DNA from: Lachnospiraceae bacterium UBA7784
Lineage (GTDB): Bacteria; Bacillota; Clostridia; Lachnospirales; Lachnospiraceae
Assembly (NCBI GenBank): GCA_002480925.1
Contig: DLDA01000048.1
Span: 1 to 52,857 of the forward strand
Length of the DNA: 52,857 nucleotides
Direction: 5' to 3'
Below the pieces are notes generated by a model. The model saw only the letters and a list, made by a program, of their open reading frames with translations. It did no database searches and was not told where the DNA came from. Of this stretch, positions 1-8,642 are shown piece after piece. The number at the start of each line of letters is the position of its first letter. Positions within the stretch are counted from its first letter, which is position 1. A program made the position numbers and the translations under genes.

Positions 1-213
1 GTGACGAAGCTTGGCTGCAAGGGTGATGAGCTGTCTCTTACCAAGTCAAGGATGGATGATCAGGATCAGACCGTAAAGGATCTGCAGAGCAAGAATGACA
101 ATCTGGATATATCAGAGATAATGATAAACTATACCCAGTCATATACGGCCTATCAGTCATCTCTTATCGCTGCGGGAAAGCTGGGCCAGCAGTCACTTCT
201 TAACTATATCTGA
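1..213 (+). CDS. flgL: FlgL (hook-associated protein 3), C-terminal end, 5' truncated
   Basis: This is the last ~70 codons of a flagellin-like protein cut by the window edge. The end is a heptad-rich helix finishing in a Y-x-A-x-Q-S-S pattern followed by a short GQQSLLNY tail, typical of the C-terminal D0 helix of FlgL/flagellin. FlgL joins hook and filament at the hook-filament junction. The stop at 211-213 is followed after 12 nt by fliW, with a GAGGAGG ribosome site between them, so the genes are likely co-transcribed. FlgL is preferred to flagellin because fliW-csrA follow directly, as in Bacillus and clostridial late flagellar operons. The true start lies outside the window. Confidence 0.8.
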   Translation: MTKLGCKGDELSLTKSRMDDQDQTVKDLQSKNDNLDISEIMINYTQSYTAYQSSLIAAGKLGQQSLLNYI

Positions 214-225
214 GGAGGAAAATAA

Positions 226-690
226 ATGAAGGTTGATACAAGATTATTCGGCACCATAGATATCGCTGATGATAAGATAATAGAATTTCCGGATGGTATA
301 ATAGGCTTTCCTGATCTGAAGAGGTTTACTCTGATATATGACAGCGGCGATAAGGAGAAGAGCAGGGCTCTTATGTATCTGCAGTCTATGGATGAGCCGC
401 AGTTTGCAATGCCGGTCGTCATGCCAAATGACATTTTCGTGGACTACAACCCTACCATAAATGACGATCTGCTTTCCGGCATTGGCGAACTCACACCGGA
501 CAGTACATATGTGCTGGTGACTATCACAGTGCCTAAGGACATAACAAAGATGACAGTTAACCTCAAGGGCCCGTTTGTGATAAATACCGATACTCTTAAG
601 GGAGTCCAGCTGATGGTAGAGGATGATGTCTCGGTAAAGGAGCCGGTCTACGAAATCCTTAAAAGCCGAAAGGCCGGAAAGGAGGAGTGA
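226..690 (+). CDS. fliW: FliW flagellar assembly factor
   Basis: A 154-residue protein matching FliW in length and in its opening pattern (acidic segment, then F-P-D-G-I-I-G-F-P-D around residues 21-30). FliW binds both flagellin and CsrA in the cytoplasm: when flagellin is exported, free FliW binds CsrA and relieves repression of flagellin translation (known for Bacillus). The gene follows flgL by 12 nt with a strong Shine-Dalgarno and precedes csrA by 3 nt, so FliW and CsrA are made together, as the partner-switch model requires. Confidence 0.95.
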   Translation: MKVDTRLFGTIDIADDKIIEFPDGIIGFPDLKRFTLIYDSGDKEKSRALMYLQSMDEPQFAMPVVMPNDIFVDYNPTINDDLLSGIGELTPDSTYVLVTITVPKDITKMTVNLKGPFVINTDTLKGVQLMVEDDVSVKEPVYEILKSRKAGKEE

Positions 691-693
691 GAG

Positions 694-909
694 ATGCTTG
701 CGCTTACAAGAAAAAAGGATGAGTCAATCATCATAAATGGAAATATAGAGATCACGATAATGGAAGTAAAGGGAGACCATGTAAAGCTGGGTATACAGGC
801 TCCCAAGAATGTCCCTGTATACCGTAAGGAGATTTTTGAGCAGATCCAGAAGGAAAATAAAGAAGCCATGCAGTCACAATCAATGGACGGACTCAAGGAT
901 CTTTTATAA
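694..909 (+). CDS. csrA: CsrA translational regulator
   Basis: A 71-residue CsrA/RsmA protein. It starts M-L-A-L-T-R-K, has the central I-x-G-I-Q-A-P-like strand, and the RNA-binding segment N-V-P-V-Y-R-K-E-I near residues 39-47 (Arg44 region), with Tyr in the place of the proteobacterial His, as often in Gram-positive CsrA. It forms a homodimer that binds GGA motifs in mRNA leaders and, in this lineage, represses flagellin translation. The start is 3 nt after the fliW stop with GGAGG overlapping the fliW end. A strong terminator follows, closing this transcription unit. No flagellin gene follows, unlike in Bacillus. Confidence 0.95.
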   Translation: MLALTRKKDESIIINGNIEITIMEVKGDHVKLGIQAPKNVPVYRKEIFEQIQKENKEAMQSQSMDGLKDLL

Positions 910-916
910 TGTATCT

Positions 917-958
917 AAAAAAATACAATCCGCGCCATGGGGCGGCTTGTATTTTTTT
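917..958 (+). terminator. Rho-independent terminator after csrA
   Basis: A ten-base A/T-rich outer stem (919-928 with 947-956) surrounds a GC inner stem (CCGC with GCGG) and the right arm runs into a T tract. It starts about 10 nt after the csrA stop. The A-rich left arm makes it potentially bidirectional. Confidence 0.85.
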
Positions 959-1041
959 GCATTGGGACCGATATAAAAAGTAAAGCAGTAGGAAGCTTTT
1001 TGGCACAAACCATATATAAGGACACACGGAGGTGACTATTT

Positions 1042-1485
1042 ATGGGTATTTCAGTTAGCTCTGCAGGATATGCGAACCAGGGAAGCTTCGCTGATGCAGG
1101 GACAGTCACACAGAATGTTAATACTACACCTTGGACGGATAAGGCTGTCTCAGATGATACAGCAGATCCTTCAGCAAGGACGGATGTCACTGCCGTTGAT
1201 GCGGAGCAGGCTCTGGGGAAGGCATCTGAGAATGCTTCCACACTAGATAAGAAGCTTGATGAGAAGCATAATGAGCAGATAAGGAAGGCAGTATCCGAGA
1301 TAAATAAGAAGGCTAACGGTACAGAAGCTGTTTTTGGCATACATGATAAGACTAACCGTGTCACGATAAAGATCGTAGACAAGGAGACGAGAAAGGTGCT
1401 GAGGGAGTATCCGCCAGAGGAGACTCTTGATATGATAGCAAAGGTATGGGAATTAGCCGGAATCATGGTTGACGAAAAGAAGTAA
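1042..1485 (+). CDS. flaG: FlaG family protein
   Basis: A 147-residue protein with a low-complexity polar N-terminus (about residues 1-70) and a C-terminal FlaG domain (about 75-147). The diagnostic part is an amphipathic helix followed by V-F-x-I-H-x-K-T-N-R-V, the D-K-E-T-R-K-V-L-R-E-Y-P-P-E motif and a helix with M-I-A-K-V-W-E. FlaG proteins affect filament length; the mechanism is unclear. An AGGTG ribosome site precedes the ATG. The gene sits directly upstream of fliD, the usual order. Confidence 0.9.
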   Translation: MGISVSSAGYANQGSFADAGTVTQNVNTTPWTDKAVSDDTADPSARTDVTAVDAEQALGKASENASTLDKKLDEKHNEQIRKAVSEINKKANGTEAVFGIHDKTNRVTIKIVDKETRKVLREYPPEETLDMIAKVWELAGIMVDEKK

Positions 1486-1498
1486 CAGGAGGATATAT

Positions 1499-4069
1499 AT
1501 GTCAAGCCCTATAAGAATGACAGGAATGACATCAGGTCTGGATACAGAGTCTATAGTTACGGCTCTCACGTCCGGCTACAAGTCAAAGGTTGACAAATAC
1601 AAGCAGCAGCAGACCAAGATATCCTGGAAGCAGGATGCCTGGAAGAATATCAATAAAAAGGTCTACAGCCTCTATACCTCGCTTGATTCCATGCGTTTTT
1701 CTGCCAACTGGAAGCTGCAGAAGGCCAGCTCGTCTGACACGACAAAGGCTACGGTTACATCGAACGGAAAGGCCTTCACAGGCACCCAGACTCTTCGAAT
1801 AGCAAGTATCGCGACAGCTGCCTCGATGACAGGTGGGAAGCTGGCTGATGATATAAGCGGCTCATCTACCCTTGCAGATCTGGGATATACAGATGGAAGC
1901 TCTGCGACTATCACAGTAAATGGCAAGAGCTTTGCAGTGGACAGTACGACGACTGTTGATAGCTTTGTAAACAGTCTACAGTCCAATGGATTGAATGCGA
2001 ATTTTGATTCAGCCTCTCACAGGATCTTTGTAGCTGCAAAGAAGAGCGGAGCGGCAAATGATTTCTCTATAGAGGGAGATTCTAACGGTGTCAAGGTACT
2101 GCAGAGCCTGGGCCTTCTTTCAGGCTCTAAATCGACAAAGGCATATGATACCTATAGTTCCCTTCTGGGATCAGATATTTCATACTCTGATCAGGCAGGA
2201 CTTGCCCTTACAAGCGGTACGACTACAGACAGTGCAGTGCTTGAGGCTCTGAAGAAAAATATAGATGCTATGGCAGACAAGTACAACACCGCCGTGACAA
2301 ACAGCGGCATGTACAGCACTGATGTCTCAAAGATCAGTGATGATCTGGCCTATGTCTCTACCTTCAGGAGCTATAATGAGGATCTGGCCAAGTATGCATC
2401 AGGGACAGGCCTTTATACGCTTGATTCTGCTGTGTCGGATCTGTCTAAGATGGGAAGCGACAGCCTTTTTGTCGGAGATACAGAGTATAAGCTTACAGAC
2501 AGCGCCAATGGCATCTATTCAGCCGATGGCGGGACTACGAATTATAAAAAGAATGACAATGGAGATCTGGTGGAGGTCGAGAAGGATTCCGACGGCAGCT
2601 GGAAGGAGACCAATGATTCTTCAAAGACTATCGCAAAGGATAAGATAAAGACCTTCAAAGACAAGCTTGCTTCTTCATCAGCATACGATACGATTGCTAA
2701 GGCCCTGTATCCGTCAGTTGCAGGCGACAAGCTTAGCGACGACCAGAAGAAGGCCATCACAGAGGCACTTTCATCGCTTGTAAGCAGCAAAAGGTCTATA
2801 GATAAGTTTGAGAGCACGGATGTTACGACATCTACCACACCTGACTCTGCTTCCGGCTCTGATTCGGCTCAGGCAGTTCAGAGCAGACATGATGTGATCG
2901 CTCTTGTAAAGGGCGGTTCCTCATCATATAAGGCCTCTTCATATAGTGCTGATGATGTGACAGCGGCGATAACGAAGCTCAATCAGGCATCAGCATACTG
3001 GAAGAAAGAAAAGGCGGCCGCTGATCAGACTGTATCAGACAGCTCTCTTGTAGCATCCTTTGCTGCAAAGAAAACCAGTGATGCTGCGGCATATGAGTCT
3101 GCAGTTGCAGAACTGGCCCAGACAGCAAGGACAGCCTTCAATAATCAGTATGAGACCAATAAGGCCATTGACAGCTCGCAGTCCGGCTCTCTTTCGATAA
3201 AGAAAAACGGTACCGATGCGAAGATCTATCTGAATGGTCAGGAATATAGGCAGGATTCCAATAATTTCACTATAAACGGGCTTACTATTACAGTATCTGG
3301 CGTTACTGCCAATGCAGAATCAGGCGGTAAGGAAAATGAGGATGGAGACAGCATAAGTATTTCCAACCAAGTCGATACCCAGGGGATCTATGACAAGATC
3401 AAGAACTTCTTCTCTGTATATAACGATGCCATAAACGAGCTCACAGATGCATTCAATGCTGAGAGCTCAAAGGGCTATGATCCTCTGACAGAGGACCAGA
3501 AATCAGAGTTGAGCGATACCCAGGTCGAGAAATGGGAGAAAAAGGCCAAGGCCGGACTCCTGAGACATGATTCGACTCTTAACAGCATAATGACATCGAT
3601 CACCAACTCCATGCTTGGCTCCTTAACAATAGATGGCAAGAAGGTAAGCCTTTCTACGTTCGGCATCAAGACAAAGGGTATTCTGAATTCAACGGCCAAC
3701 AGGCAGTATGAGTACCATATAGACGGTGACGAGGATGACGAATCTTCTTCCTCCAACGCTGACAAGCTTATGGCAGCCATAAATGAGGATCCGGATTCAG
3801 TGACCTCCTTCATGCAGCAGCTGACCAACAAGCTCTATACGAATCTTGACAAGAAGATGAAGAGAACATCTCTTAAGACTGCATACACCGTCTATAATGA
3901 CAAGGAGATGGCAAGTGAGTATTCAAGCTACAACAAGCTTATAAAGGAATGGGAGAACAGGCTTTCTACTCTTGAGGAATCCTACTACAAGAAGTTCTCA
4001 AAGATGGAGACGACACTCCAGCAGCTTCAGAGCTCTACAAGCTCTCTTACAAGCTCCTTAAGCAGATGA
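1499..4069 (+). CDS. fliD: FliD flagellar filament cap (hook-associated protein 2)
   Basis: An 856-residue FliD. The N-terminal domain has the typical opening (R-M-T-G-M-x-S-G-L-D-T-E-S-I-V) and W-K-Q-D-A-W-K-N; the C-terminal domain ends in a long coiled coil (about residues 800-850) rich in Q, S and L. FliD caps the growing filament and catalyses flagellin folding. The ATG at 1499 is chosen over one at 1469 because AGGAGG lies just upstream and the N-terminus then matches the family; 1469 is inside flaG. It is longer than the common 450-700 residues: a Ser/Asp/Lys-rich insert of several hundred residues forms the variable exposed domains. Confidence 0.93.
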   Translation: MSSPIRMTGMTSGLDTESIVTALTSGYKSKVDKYKQQQTKISWKQDAWKNINKKVYSLYTSLDSMRFSANWKLQKASSSDTTKATVTSNGKAFTGTQTLRIASIATAASMTGGKLADDISGSSTLADLGYTDGSSATITVNGKSFAVDSTTTVDSFVNSLQSNGLNANFDSASHRIFVAAKKSGAANDFSIEGDSNGVKVLQSLGLLSGSKSTKAYDTYSSLLGSDISYSDQAGLALTSGTTTDSAVLEALKKNIDAMADKYNTAVTNSGMYSTDVSKISDDLAYVSTFRSYNEDLAKYASGTGLYTLDSAVSDLSKMGSDSLFVGDTEYKLTDSANGIYSADGGTTNYKKNDNGDLVEVEKDSDGSWKETNDSSKTIAKDKIKTFKDKLASSSAYDTIAKALYPSVAGDKLSDDQKKAITEALSSLVSSKRSIDKFESTDVTTSTTPDSASGSDSAQAVQSRHDVIALVKGGSSSYKASSYSADDVTAAITKLNQASAYWKKEKAAADQTVSDSSLVASFAAKKTSDAAAYESAVAELAQTARTAFNNQYETNKAIDSSQSGSLSIKKNGTDAKIYLNGQEYRQDSNNFTINGLTITVSGVTANAESGGKENEDGDSISISNQVDTQGIYDKIKNFFSVYNDAINELTDAFNAESSKGYDPLTEDQKSELSDTQVEKWEKKAKAGLLRHDSTLNSIMTSITNSMLGSLTIDGKKVSLSTFGIKTKGILNSTANRQYEYHIDGDEDDESSSSNADKLMAAINEDPDSVTSFMQQLTNKLYTNLDKKMKRTSLKTAYTVYNDKEMASEYSSYNKLIKEWENRLSTLEESYYKKFSKMETTLQQLQSSTSSLTSSLSR

Positions 4070-4117
4070 TGGAACTAACAGGAAATACAGACAAAGGATA
4101 CAGACGAGGGAATTGAT

Positions 4118-4504
4118 ATGCAGAAGAATCCATATGCGCAGTACAGAAACAGTCAGGTAATGACAGCATCGCCGGCCGAGCTTGTGCTCATGCTTTATGA
4201 TGGGGCGATCAAGTTTGTAAACATTGCTCATGATGCGATCGAAAAGAAGGAGATAGAGAAGGCCAATACCAACATCCAGAAGGCTTCCAATATTATAGAG
4301 GAGCTTCAGGGTACTCTGAACAGGAAGTATGCTGTGGCGGAGGATTTCGACAATGTATACAAGTATATAAGAGACAGACTTCTCTGGGCCAATGTCAGGA
4401 AGGACAATGAGATCCTTAAGCAGGCAAAGGATGCGATTGAGCAGATGCGTGAGACCTGGAAGGAAGTCATGAGGGTTACAAAGAACGGACAGAAAGTGAG
4501 CTGA
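4118..4504 (+). CDS. fliS: FliS flagellin export chaperone
   Basis: A 128-residue FliS. It opens with N-P-Y-A-Q-Y-R-N-S-Q-V, continues with the signature P-A-E-L-V-L-M-L-Y-D-G-A-I-K-F, and is all-helical. FliS binds the C-terminus of unpolymerised flagellin and delivers it to the flagellar export gate. It follows fliD with a 48-nt gap and a GAGGG ribosome site, and precedes the small chaperone gene by 5 nt. Confidence 0.95.
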   Translation: MQKNPYAQYRNSQVMTASPAELVLMLYDGAIKFVNIAHDAIEKKEIEKANTNIQKASNIIEELQGTLNRKYAVAEDFDNVYKYIRDRLLWANVRKDNEILKQAKDAIEQMRETWKEVMRVTKNGQKVS

Positions 4505-4509
4505 CCATT

Positions 4510-4986
4510 ATGGATGAGGCTTCATATGTCAGGATCCTTAGGGAGTCACTGGAGAAGAAGGTCGAGCTTCTGACTCTTATTGAAAGAGAAAACCAGATAC
4601 AGAACAGAGTGCTGTCAGACCCGGCCGCTGATCCAGATGATTTTCAGGCTACTATTGACAATAAGGATAAATGGATAACGGATATATCGACGCTTGATAA
4701 TGGATTTGCGTCTATCTTTGAGAAGGTAAAGCCGCTTCTTTCGACTCAGAAGGATAAGTACAGGGACGAGATCAGGATGATGAAGGATCTTGTCAGACAG
4801 ATCACTGATCTTACATCACAGATCGAGAGGCAGGAAAAGGAAAATTATCTTCTGGCCCAGCAGAAGTTTGCAGGGGTAAGGCAGCAGGCTCAGAAGATCC
4901 GCCGAAGTCAGAATGCGGTATCATCCTACTACAAGTCAATGAACGGATCTGGCTACGATGCCCAGTTCCTAGACAGTACAAACTAA
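4510..4986 (+). CDS. FliT/FlgN-like flagellar export chaperone
   Basis: A 158-residue, almost entirely helical, charged protein with long heptad stretches and no membrane segment. Its place right after fliS, where FliT sits in Bacillus, plus a FlgN-like pattern (repeated helix, then a Q-K-F-A-G-V-R-Q-Q-A-like segment and a polar C-terminal tail) suggest a chaperone for FliD or the hook-associated proteins. No strong ribosome site precedes the ATG and the gap to fliS is 5 nt, so translational coupling is likely. Which of FliT or FlgN it is cannot be decided from sequence alone. Confidence 0.65.
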   Translation: MDEASYVRILRESLEKKVELLTLIERENQIQNRVLSDPAADPDDFQATIDNKDKWITDISTLDNGFASIFEKVKPLLSTQKDKYRDEIRMMKDLVRQITDLTSQIERQEKENYLLAQQKFAGVRQQAQKIRRSQNAVSSYYKSMNGSGYDAQFLDSTN

Positions 4987-5014
4987 AACAGGCTCCGTAT
5001 GGAGCCTGTTTTTT
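4985..5014. terminator. Bidirectional terminator between flagellar operon and glycosyltransferase
   Basis: A perfect ten-base stem (AACAGGCTCC at 4987-4996 with GGAGCCTGTT at 5001-5010), loop GTAT, with A residues on the left and T residues on the right. It serves the flagellar operon on the plus strand and, as its mirror image, the minus-strand gene whose stop lies at 5013-5015. Confidence 0.9.
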
Positions 5015-5927
5015 ACTGGCGGTTTATAAGCCAGCTATAAAGGGTTGGCTTGCCATCAGCTGTAGTTTCCATCAAAGGGATCTTATTAGACAGCTTGAAT
5101 ATCCTGGTATCGGCGGTGAATTCCAGAAGGCGCTTCTGACTATAGCTGTCATTTAATGCAAAGACCATATCTGCGACCTTTGGGTTGGTATCGGGCAGCC
5201 TGTCGAATATTTCCCTGACCCCGGGGAGGTTTCTGTAGGCGGAGTCTATCATATAGTCGAATATATAGTAGTCCTGCAGCTTATCCTCTTTTGCCCAGTA
5301 GAGGTAGAGGGCATTTTTTATGAAATGAAAGAAGGTCTTTGTATGATCAGATGATCCTCCGTAGGGGTCTGTTCTTTTGTAGAAGAAATTACAGCTCCAT
5401 CTGCCACGAACCAGATCATACCAGTCCTTTTTTCTGTCGCACAGAGTGAAAAAGTCGCGGTCAGTAAGGAGGGACCTGTTAATTGCCTCTGTGAAATAAA
5501 AGGTCGCGTCAGTATAGAGCCCTCCGTAGTTGTCAAGCAGGCTCATCCTTACTATATCTGACAGATGGGTAGGATCTATTTTCCCGGCAGAGGTCTTTTC
5601 TTTGATCCAGGAAGGAAGAGTGACATAGCCTCCTATATTCCGAGATGTGATAAGGTGGAGGGAAGTTATATCCTCCGGCAGAGCCCTTTTTAGAGAAGAA
5701 AGACAGGCTCTGACAAGAGGCGGCATTCTCTTGGGCCCCTGCCACCATATAAACCATACGGGAATGGGACCGGGCAGCTCGCATTGCTTTTCACCTGGAT
5801 TCAGCTCGAGTTGATTTCCGTTTCTGTAAAGAGTCAGCAGATCAGAGAGAAGCAGGTCAAAAAGCCTTTGCAGAAGCTCCGTTCTTTTTTTTATCGCTAT
5901 AATGTCTTTTTCGGTAATCTGTGTCAT
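5013..5927 (-). CDS. Capsular-polysaccharide-type glycosyltransferase (DXD sugar-transfer family)
   Basis: A 304-residue protein resembling the capsular polysaccharide synthesis/Gly_transf_sug families. Visible motifs: P-I-P-V-W-F-I-W-W-Q-G near residue 53, a helix ending H-L-S-D-I-V-R-M-S-L-L-D-N-Y-G-G-L-Y-T-D-A-T, which holds the family's L-Y-x-D-like (DXD) metal/nucleotide-sugar site, then aromatic-rich segments. It probably transfers a hexose to a surface glycan, possibly flagellin given its neighbours (inference). The ATG at 5927 has no clear Shine-Dalgarno; the intergenic region is shared with a divergent gene. Confidence 0.75.
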   Translation of the reverse strand: MTQITEKDIIAIKKRTELLQRLFDLLLSDLLTLYRNGNQLELNPGEKQCELPGPIPVWFIWWQGPKRMPPLVRACLSSLKRALPEDITSLHLITSRNIGGYVTLPSWIKEKTSAGKIDPTHLSDIVRMSLLDNYGGLYTDATFYFTEAINRSLLTDRDFFTLCDRKKDWYDLVRGRWSCNFFYKRTDPYGGSSDHTKTFFHFIKNALYLYWAKEDKLQDYYIFDYMIDSAYRNLPGVREIFDRLPDTNPKVADMVFALNDSYSQKRLLEFTADTRIFKLSNKIPLMETTADGKPTLYSWLINRQ

Positions 5928-5965
5928 AGCTAAAAGCTACCATAGAATCGGGATTATTTCAACTG

Positions 5966-5995
5966 TTGCGGCAGGAGTGGTGATTGGGATATAAT
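5966..5995 (+). promoter_or_regulatory. Candidate promoter abutting the start of the 6002 gene
   Basis: TTGCGG (5966-5971), 18 bp, TATAAT (5990-5995). Only six bases separate the -10 box from the ATG at 6002, so transcription would start at or next to the start codon. An alternative reading is that AGGAG at 5973-5977 serves a TTG start at 5984, in which case the promoter must lie further upstream. Confidence 0.5.
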
Positions 5996-6001
5996 CAGCC
6001 T

Positions 6002-7537
6002 ATGGATAAAAATACAGATCTAAATGAATTATTCTGCAGGGCAGAACTTCCAGAAGAAAAGGCTGCAGGACTTCTGGCATTGACAGCTGACAGCAGATTC
6101 CAGAGAGACAGAGCTTATTTTGTCGTAAGAGCTTCCTGTTTTCTGCTTTCGTGGCTAAGGGATGAGCTTGTTTCAAGCCAGTGCTTCGATTCCCTGACGC
6201 TTGAGGTGATAGGAGATGATATAGAAAAAAGGCTGCCTATTCTGAAGCAGATGCTATCCTGTCAGGGGGAGGAGTACAGGAGCTTTCTTATGCGGGTAAG
6301 TCCTTATCTGATTCTGGAGCCGGATGATACCTGCTTCGGGGCGCTTTATGCCTTTGCCCATCAGCTTGGGGATGCCCTTAAAAGAGCTGGCTACAGGGTA
6401 GTCTATTCGGGCCGGACAGCTGCTGCAGATCTTCTTATCGGGAAACGCTACAGGGGCATAATAGGCTTTCAGAATATGTCCTTTTGCCTTAGACTGTCTG
6501 ACGGAAGCTTTATCTTTGATCAGACAGATGCTGACATATATGATATGGTCTTTGATCACCCATGCTGGTATGCCAGAGAGCTTGCTGCTATGCCGGAGCG
6601 GACCTGCTTTTTGTGTCTTGACAGATATTATGCTGAATTCATCAACGGACGTCTGGGACATAGGGCGGTCTTTTTTCCGCCGGCCGGGAGAAAGAGCCGT
6701 CTCTGCGATCTTTCCTTTGAAGAATATAGAAGAGAAAAGATAAAGTATGTGGAATATCCTCTGTCATTTCTTGGGACGATAGATGACAGACTGGAGGCTG
6801 ATCTTGATCTGATAAGGGAGCGGCAGCCGGCTCTGTATCCTCTTGCGCTTTTGTATGTGGACAGGATGCAAAGGGAAATAAAAAAGCCTCAGGATATGGT
6901 GCTGATGGAGCTCTTGTCAGAGGATGGAGCTATGGAAAGGTATTTCGGACAGAAGGAAGCCTTTTCTGATGCTGACTTTTCTGATTTCCTAAGGTCCTGG
7001 GCTTTTCTCGGAAAGGACCTTTCCATGCATTTAAGGACTAAGGTGATAAAGGAGATCCTGGATGCGGGTATAGAGCTTCATGTATTCGATCAAAGCTTCA
7101 ATAAATTTAAGGATTATCCAAACCTGCATATTCACCAGGGAGTAGGATATCAGGATACACAAAAGGTCTATCTTAAGTCCCTGGTGTCGATCGGCATGAT
7201 GACCGGTCACAAGGCCGGATTTACTGAAAGAACAGCTGGAATTCTTCTTGGCGGTAGCCTTTGCTTTACAGAGGGGAGTGATTATATAGATGAAGAATTC
7301 GATGATGGAAATGATATAGAAATATTTTATCCGACAGAAGAAGGGATAAGGGATATCCCATCGAGACTTGCAGCTCTTCTGTCGGATAAGGAAAGGACCC
7401 TGATGAGGGCATATAAAGGGATGAGAAAAGCATCAAGGCATCATACCTGGGACAGCAGGGTCATCTGCCTTGAGAGGGCCCTAAATGATCGTCTTGATAA
7501 AGAGATCCTTGGGAGCAGTCATAAGATCAGTGATTGA
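6002..7537 (+). CDS. Probable glycosyltransferase (CgeB-like, Glyco_trans_1_2-type C-terminus)
   Basis: A 511-residue soluble protein (or 517 from a TTG at 5984 that has AGGAG six bases upstream). The C-terminal ~180 residues have the pattern of CgeB-type glycosyltransferases: a G-x-x-L-H-V-F-D segment, a Y-x-x-S-L-V-S-I-G run where nucleotide sugar binds, an E-R-T-A-G-I-L-L-G-G-S-L-C-F-T-E acidic/glycine loop, and a final S-R-H-H-T-W-D-S-R helix. The N-terminal half is unlike characterised enzymes I know. Its neighbours suggest surface or flagellar glycan modification. The 3' end overlaps the convergent HD-GYP gene by 57 bp. Confidence 0.6.
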   Translation: MDKNTDLNELFCRAELPEEKAAGLLALTADSRFQRDRAYFVVRASCFLLSWLRDELVSSQCFDSLTLEVIGDDIEKRLPILKQMLSCQGEEYRSFLMRVSPYLILEPDDTCFGALYAFAHQLGDALKRAGYRVVYSGRTAAADLLIGKRYRGIIGFQNMSFCLRLSDGSFIFDQTDADIYDMVFDHPCWYARELAAMPERTCFLCLDRYYAEFINGRLGHRAVFFPPAGRKSRLCDLSFEEYRREKIKYVEYPLSFLGTIDDRLEADLDLIRERQPALYPLALLYVDRMQREIKKPQDMVLMELLSEDGAMERYFGQKEAFSDADFSDFLRSWAFLGKDLSMHLRTKVIKEILDAGIELHVFDQSFNKFKDYPNLHIHQGVGYQDTQKVYLKSLVSIGMMTGHKAGFTERTAGILLGGSLCFTEGSDYIDEEFDDGNDIEIFYPTEEGIRDIPSRLAALLSDKERTLMRAYKGMRKASRHHTWDSRVICLERALNDRLDKEILGSSHKISD

Positions 7538-8608
7538 ATCATCGTCGAACTGGACAATAGGTCTGCTCATGCAGTTCTGATGATGGTGAATATAGACGAC
7601 CCTGCATCTGCGGCCGTCGCTTAGGATCACACGGGCATTCTGATATGCACCTGCAAGCCTCTGGAGAAAGGTCATCACTACCTTGGGAGAATATTTCTGA
7701 AGTCCGTCATCCTCGAAGGAGGCTATGACCTGAAAGGCGCAGAGAGGAGCTCTGTAGGCTCTTGCAGTCGTCATCGCGTCATAGACATCGGCAATTGCAA
7801 CTACAGCCGATACAGGATCTATATCATCACCGGAAATACCCTCAGGATAACCGGAACCGTCATTTCTCTCATGATGCCTGTAGGCGGCAGCAACTATACG
7901 GGGATCTATGCCTTCTATCTTTGATAATAGCTTCCTGCCGCAGTCCGGGTGGGTCTTCATAAGCGCAAACTCTTCATCTGTTAGCTTGCCATTCTTATTG
8001 ATGATCTCAGAAGGTATCATGACCTTGCCTATATCATGAAAATATCCGGCCAGAGTAAGGATATTTAGCGTGTCCGGCTCAAGCTTCATCCATCTGCCGA
8101 TCCCACGTGAGATCAGGGCTACATTTAGATTATGCACATAGATGGCGTCGTCAAGAGAATGCATGGTCTGTAAGATATCAAAAAGATCGAGCACAGTCTT
8201 TTCAGAAAAAAGGGCAGCGATTTCCGTAAGGATGGAGCGGAAATTGACCTCGGGAGTCTCCTGGCTCTTTATCCGGTAAAATATCCCTCTCATCATAGAG
8301 AGATTACGCGAATAATCCATCTGGAAGGTCTGGTAGACACTGGTGCCTTTAATCCTCTGGGAATAAGGGATAGTGATATTGTCAGAGGATCTGGGCCTTG
8401 CCTTTTCGACAGGTTCCTTCCTTTCCTCCTTTATCTCTTCCTCAGGGCGGATCTCTACGTCGTTTATGGAATAGAAGCTGATCCTTGCTATAAGCCCTCT
8501 TGTAAGCTTTTCTCCGGCCTTTGCCAGAGTCTGTCCCTGGAAAGTCACGACATCCTTGTCAAGGATCATATCTGGTCTTAGCTCGTTAATCTTATACTTT
8601 ATTCCCAT
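7481..8608 (-). CDS. HD-GYP domain protein (cyclic-di-GMP phosphodiesterase family)
   Basis: A 375-residue cytoplasmic protein. Residues 1-60 resemble the DUF3391-type N-terminus often joined to HD-GYP; the catalytic domain covers about 140-340. The motifs are intact: H-D-I-G-K at 191-195 and H-H-E-R-N-D-G-S-G-Y-P at 245-255 (HHE and GYP), followed by I-A-D-V-Y-D-A-M-T-T. Such enzymes hydrolyse c-di-GMP, which controls motility versus attachment; the flagellar genes nearby fit this. The ATG at 8608 is chosen because GAGGA lies at the right distance and an upstream extension is AT-rich non-coding sequence. It has its own promoter at 8643-8671. Confidence 0.88.
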   Translation of the reverse strand: MGIKYKINELRPDMILDKDVVTFQGQTLAKAGEKLTRGLIARISFYSINDVEIRPEEEIKEERKEPVEKARPRSSDNITIPYSQRIKGTSVYQTFQMDYSRNLSMMRGIFYRIKSQETPEVNFRSILTEIAALFSEKTVLDLFDILQTMHSLDDAIYVHNLNVALISRGIGRWMKLEPDTLNILTLAGYFHDIGKVMIPSEIINKNGKLTDEEFALMKTHPDCGRKLLSKIEGIDPRIVAAAYRHHERNDGSGYPEGISGDDIDPVSAVVAIADVYDAMTTARAYRAPLCAFQVIASFEDDGLQKYSPKVVMTFLQRLAGAYQNARVILSDGRRCRVVYIHHHQNCMSRPIVQFDDDSITDLMTAPKDLFIKTII

Positions 8609-8642
8609 AGTGTCCTCACAAAATTTCCAACGGTACGAGTTT

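Noticed and set aside
961..970. ATTGGGACCG shared with the ileS leader
   Set aside because: A ten-base match in 53 kb is expected by chance; no wider similarity.
961..975. Sigma-28 promoter before flaG
   Set aside because: CCGATAT at 968-974 resembles the -10 element, but no TAAA lies about 15 bases upstream and the region is part of the terminator flank.
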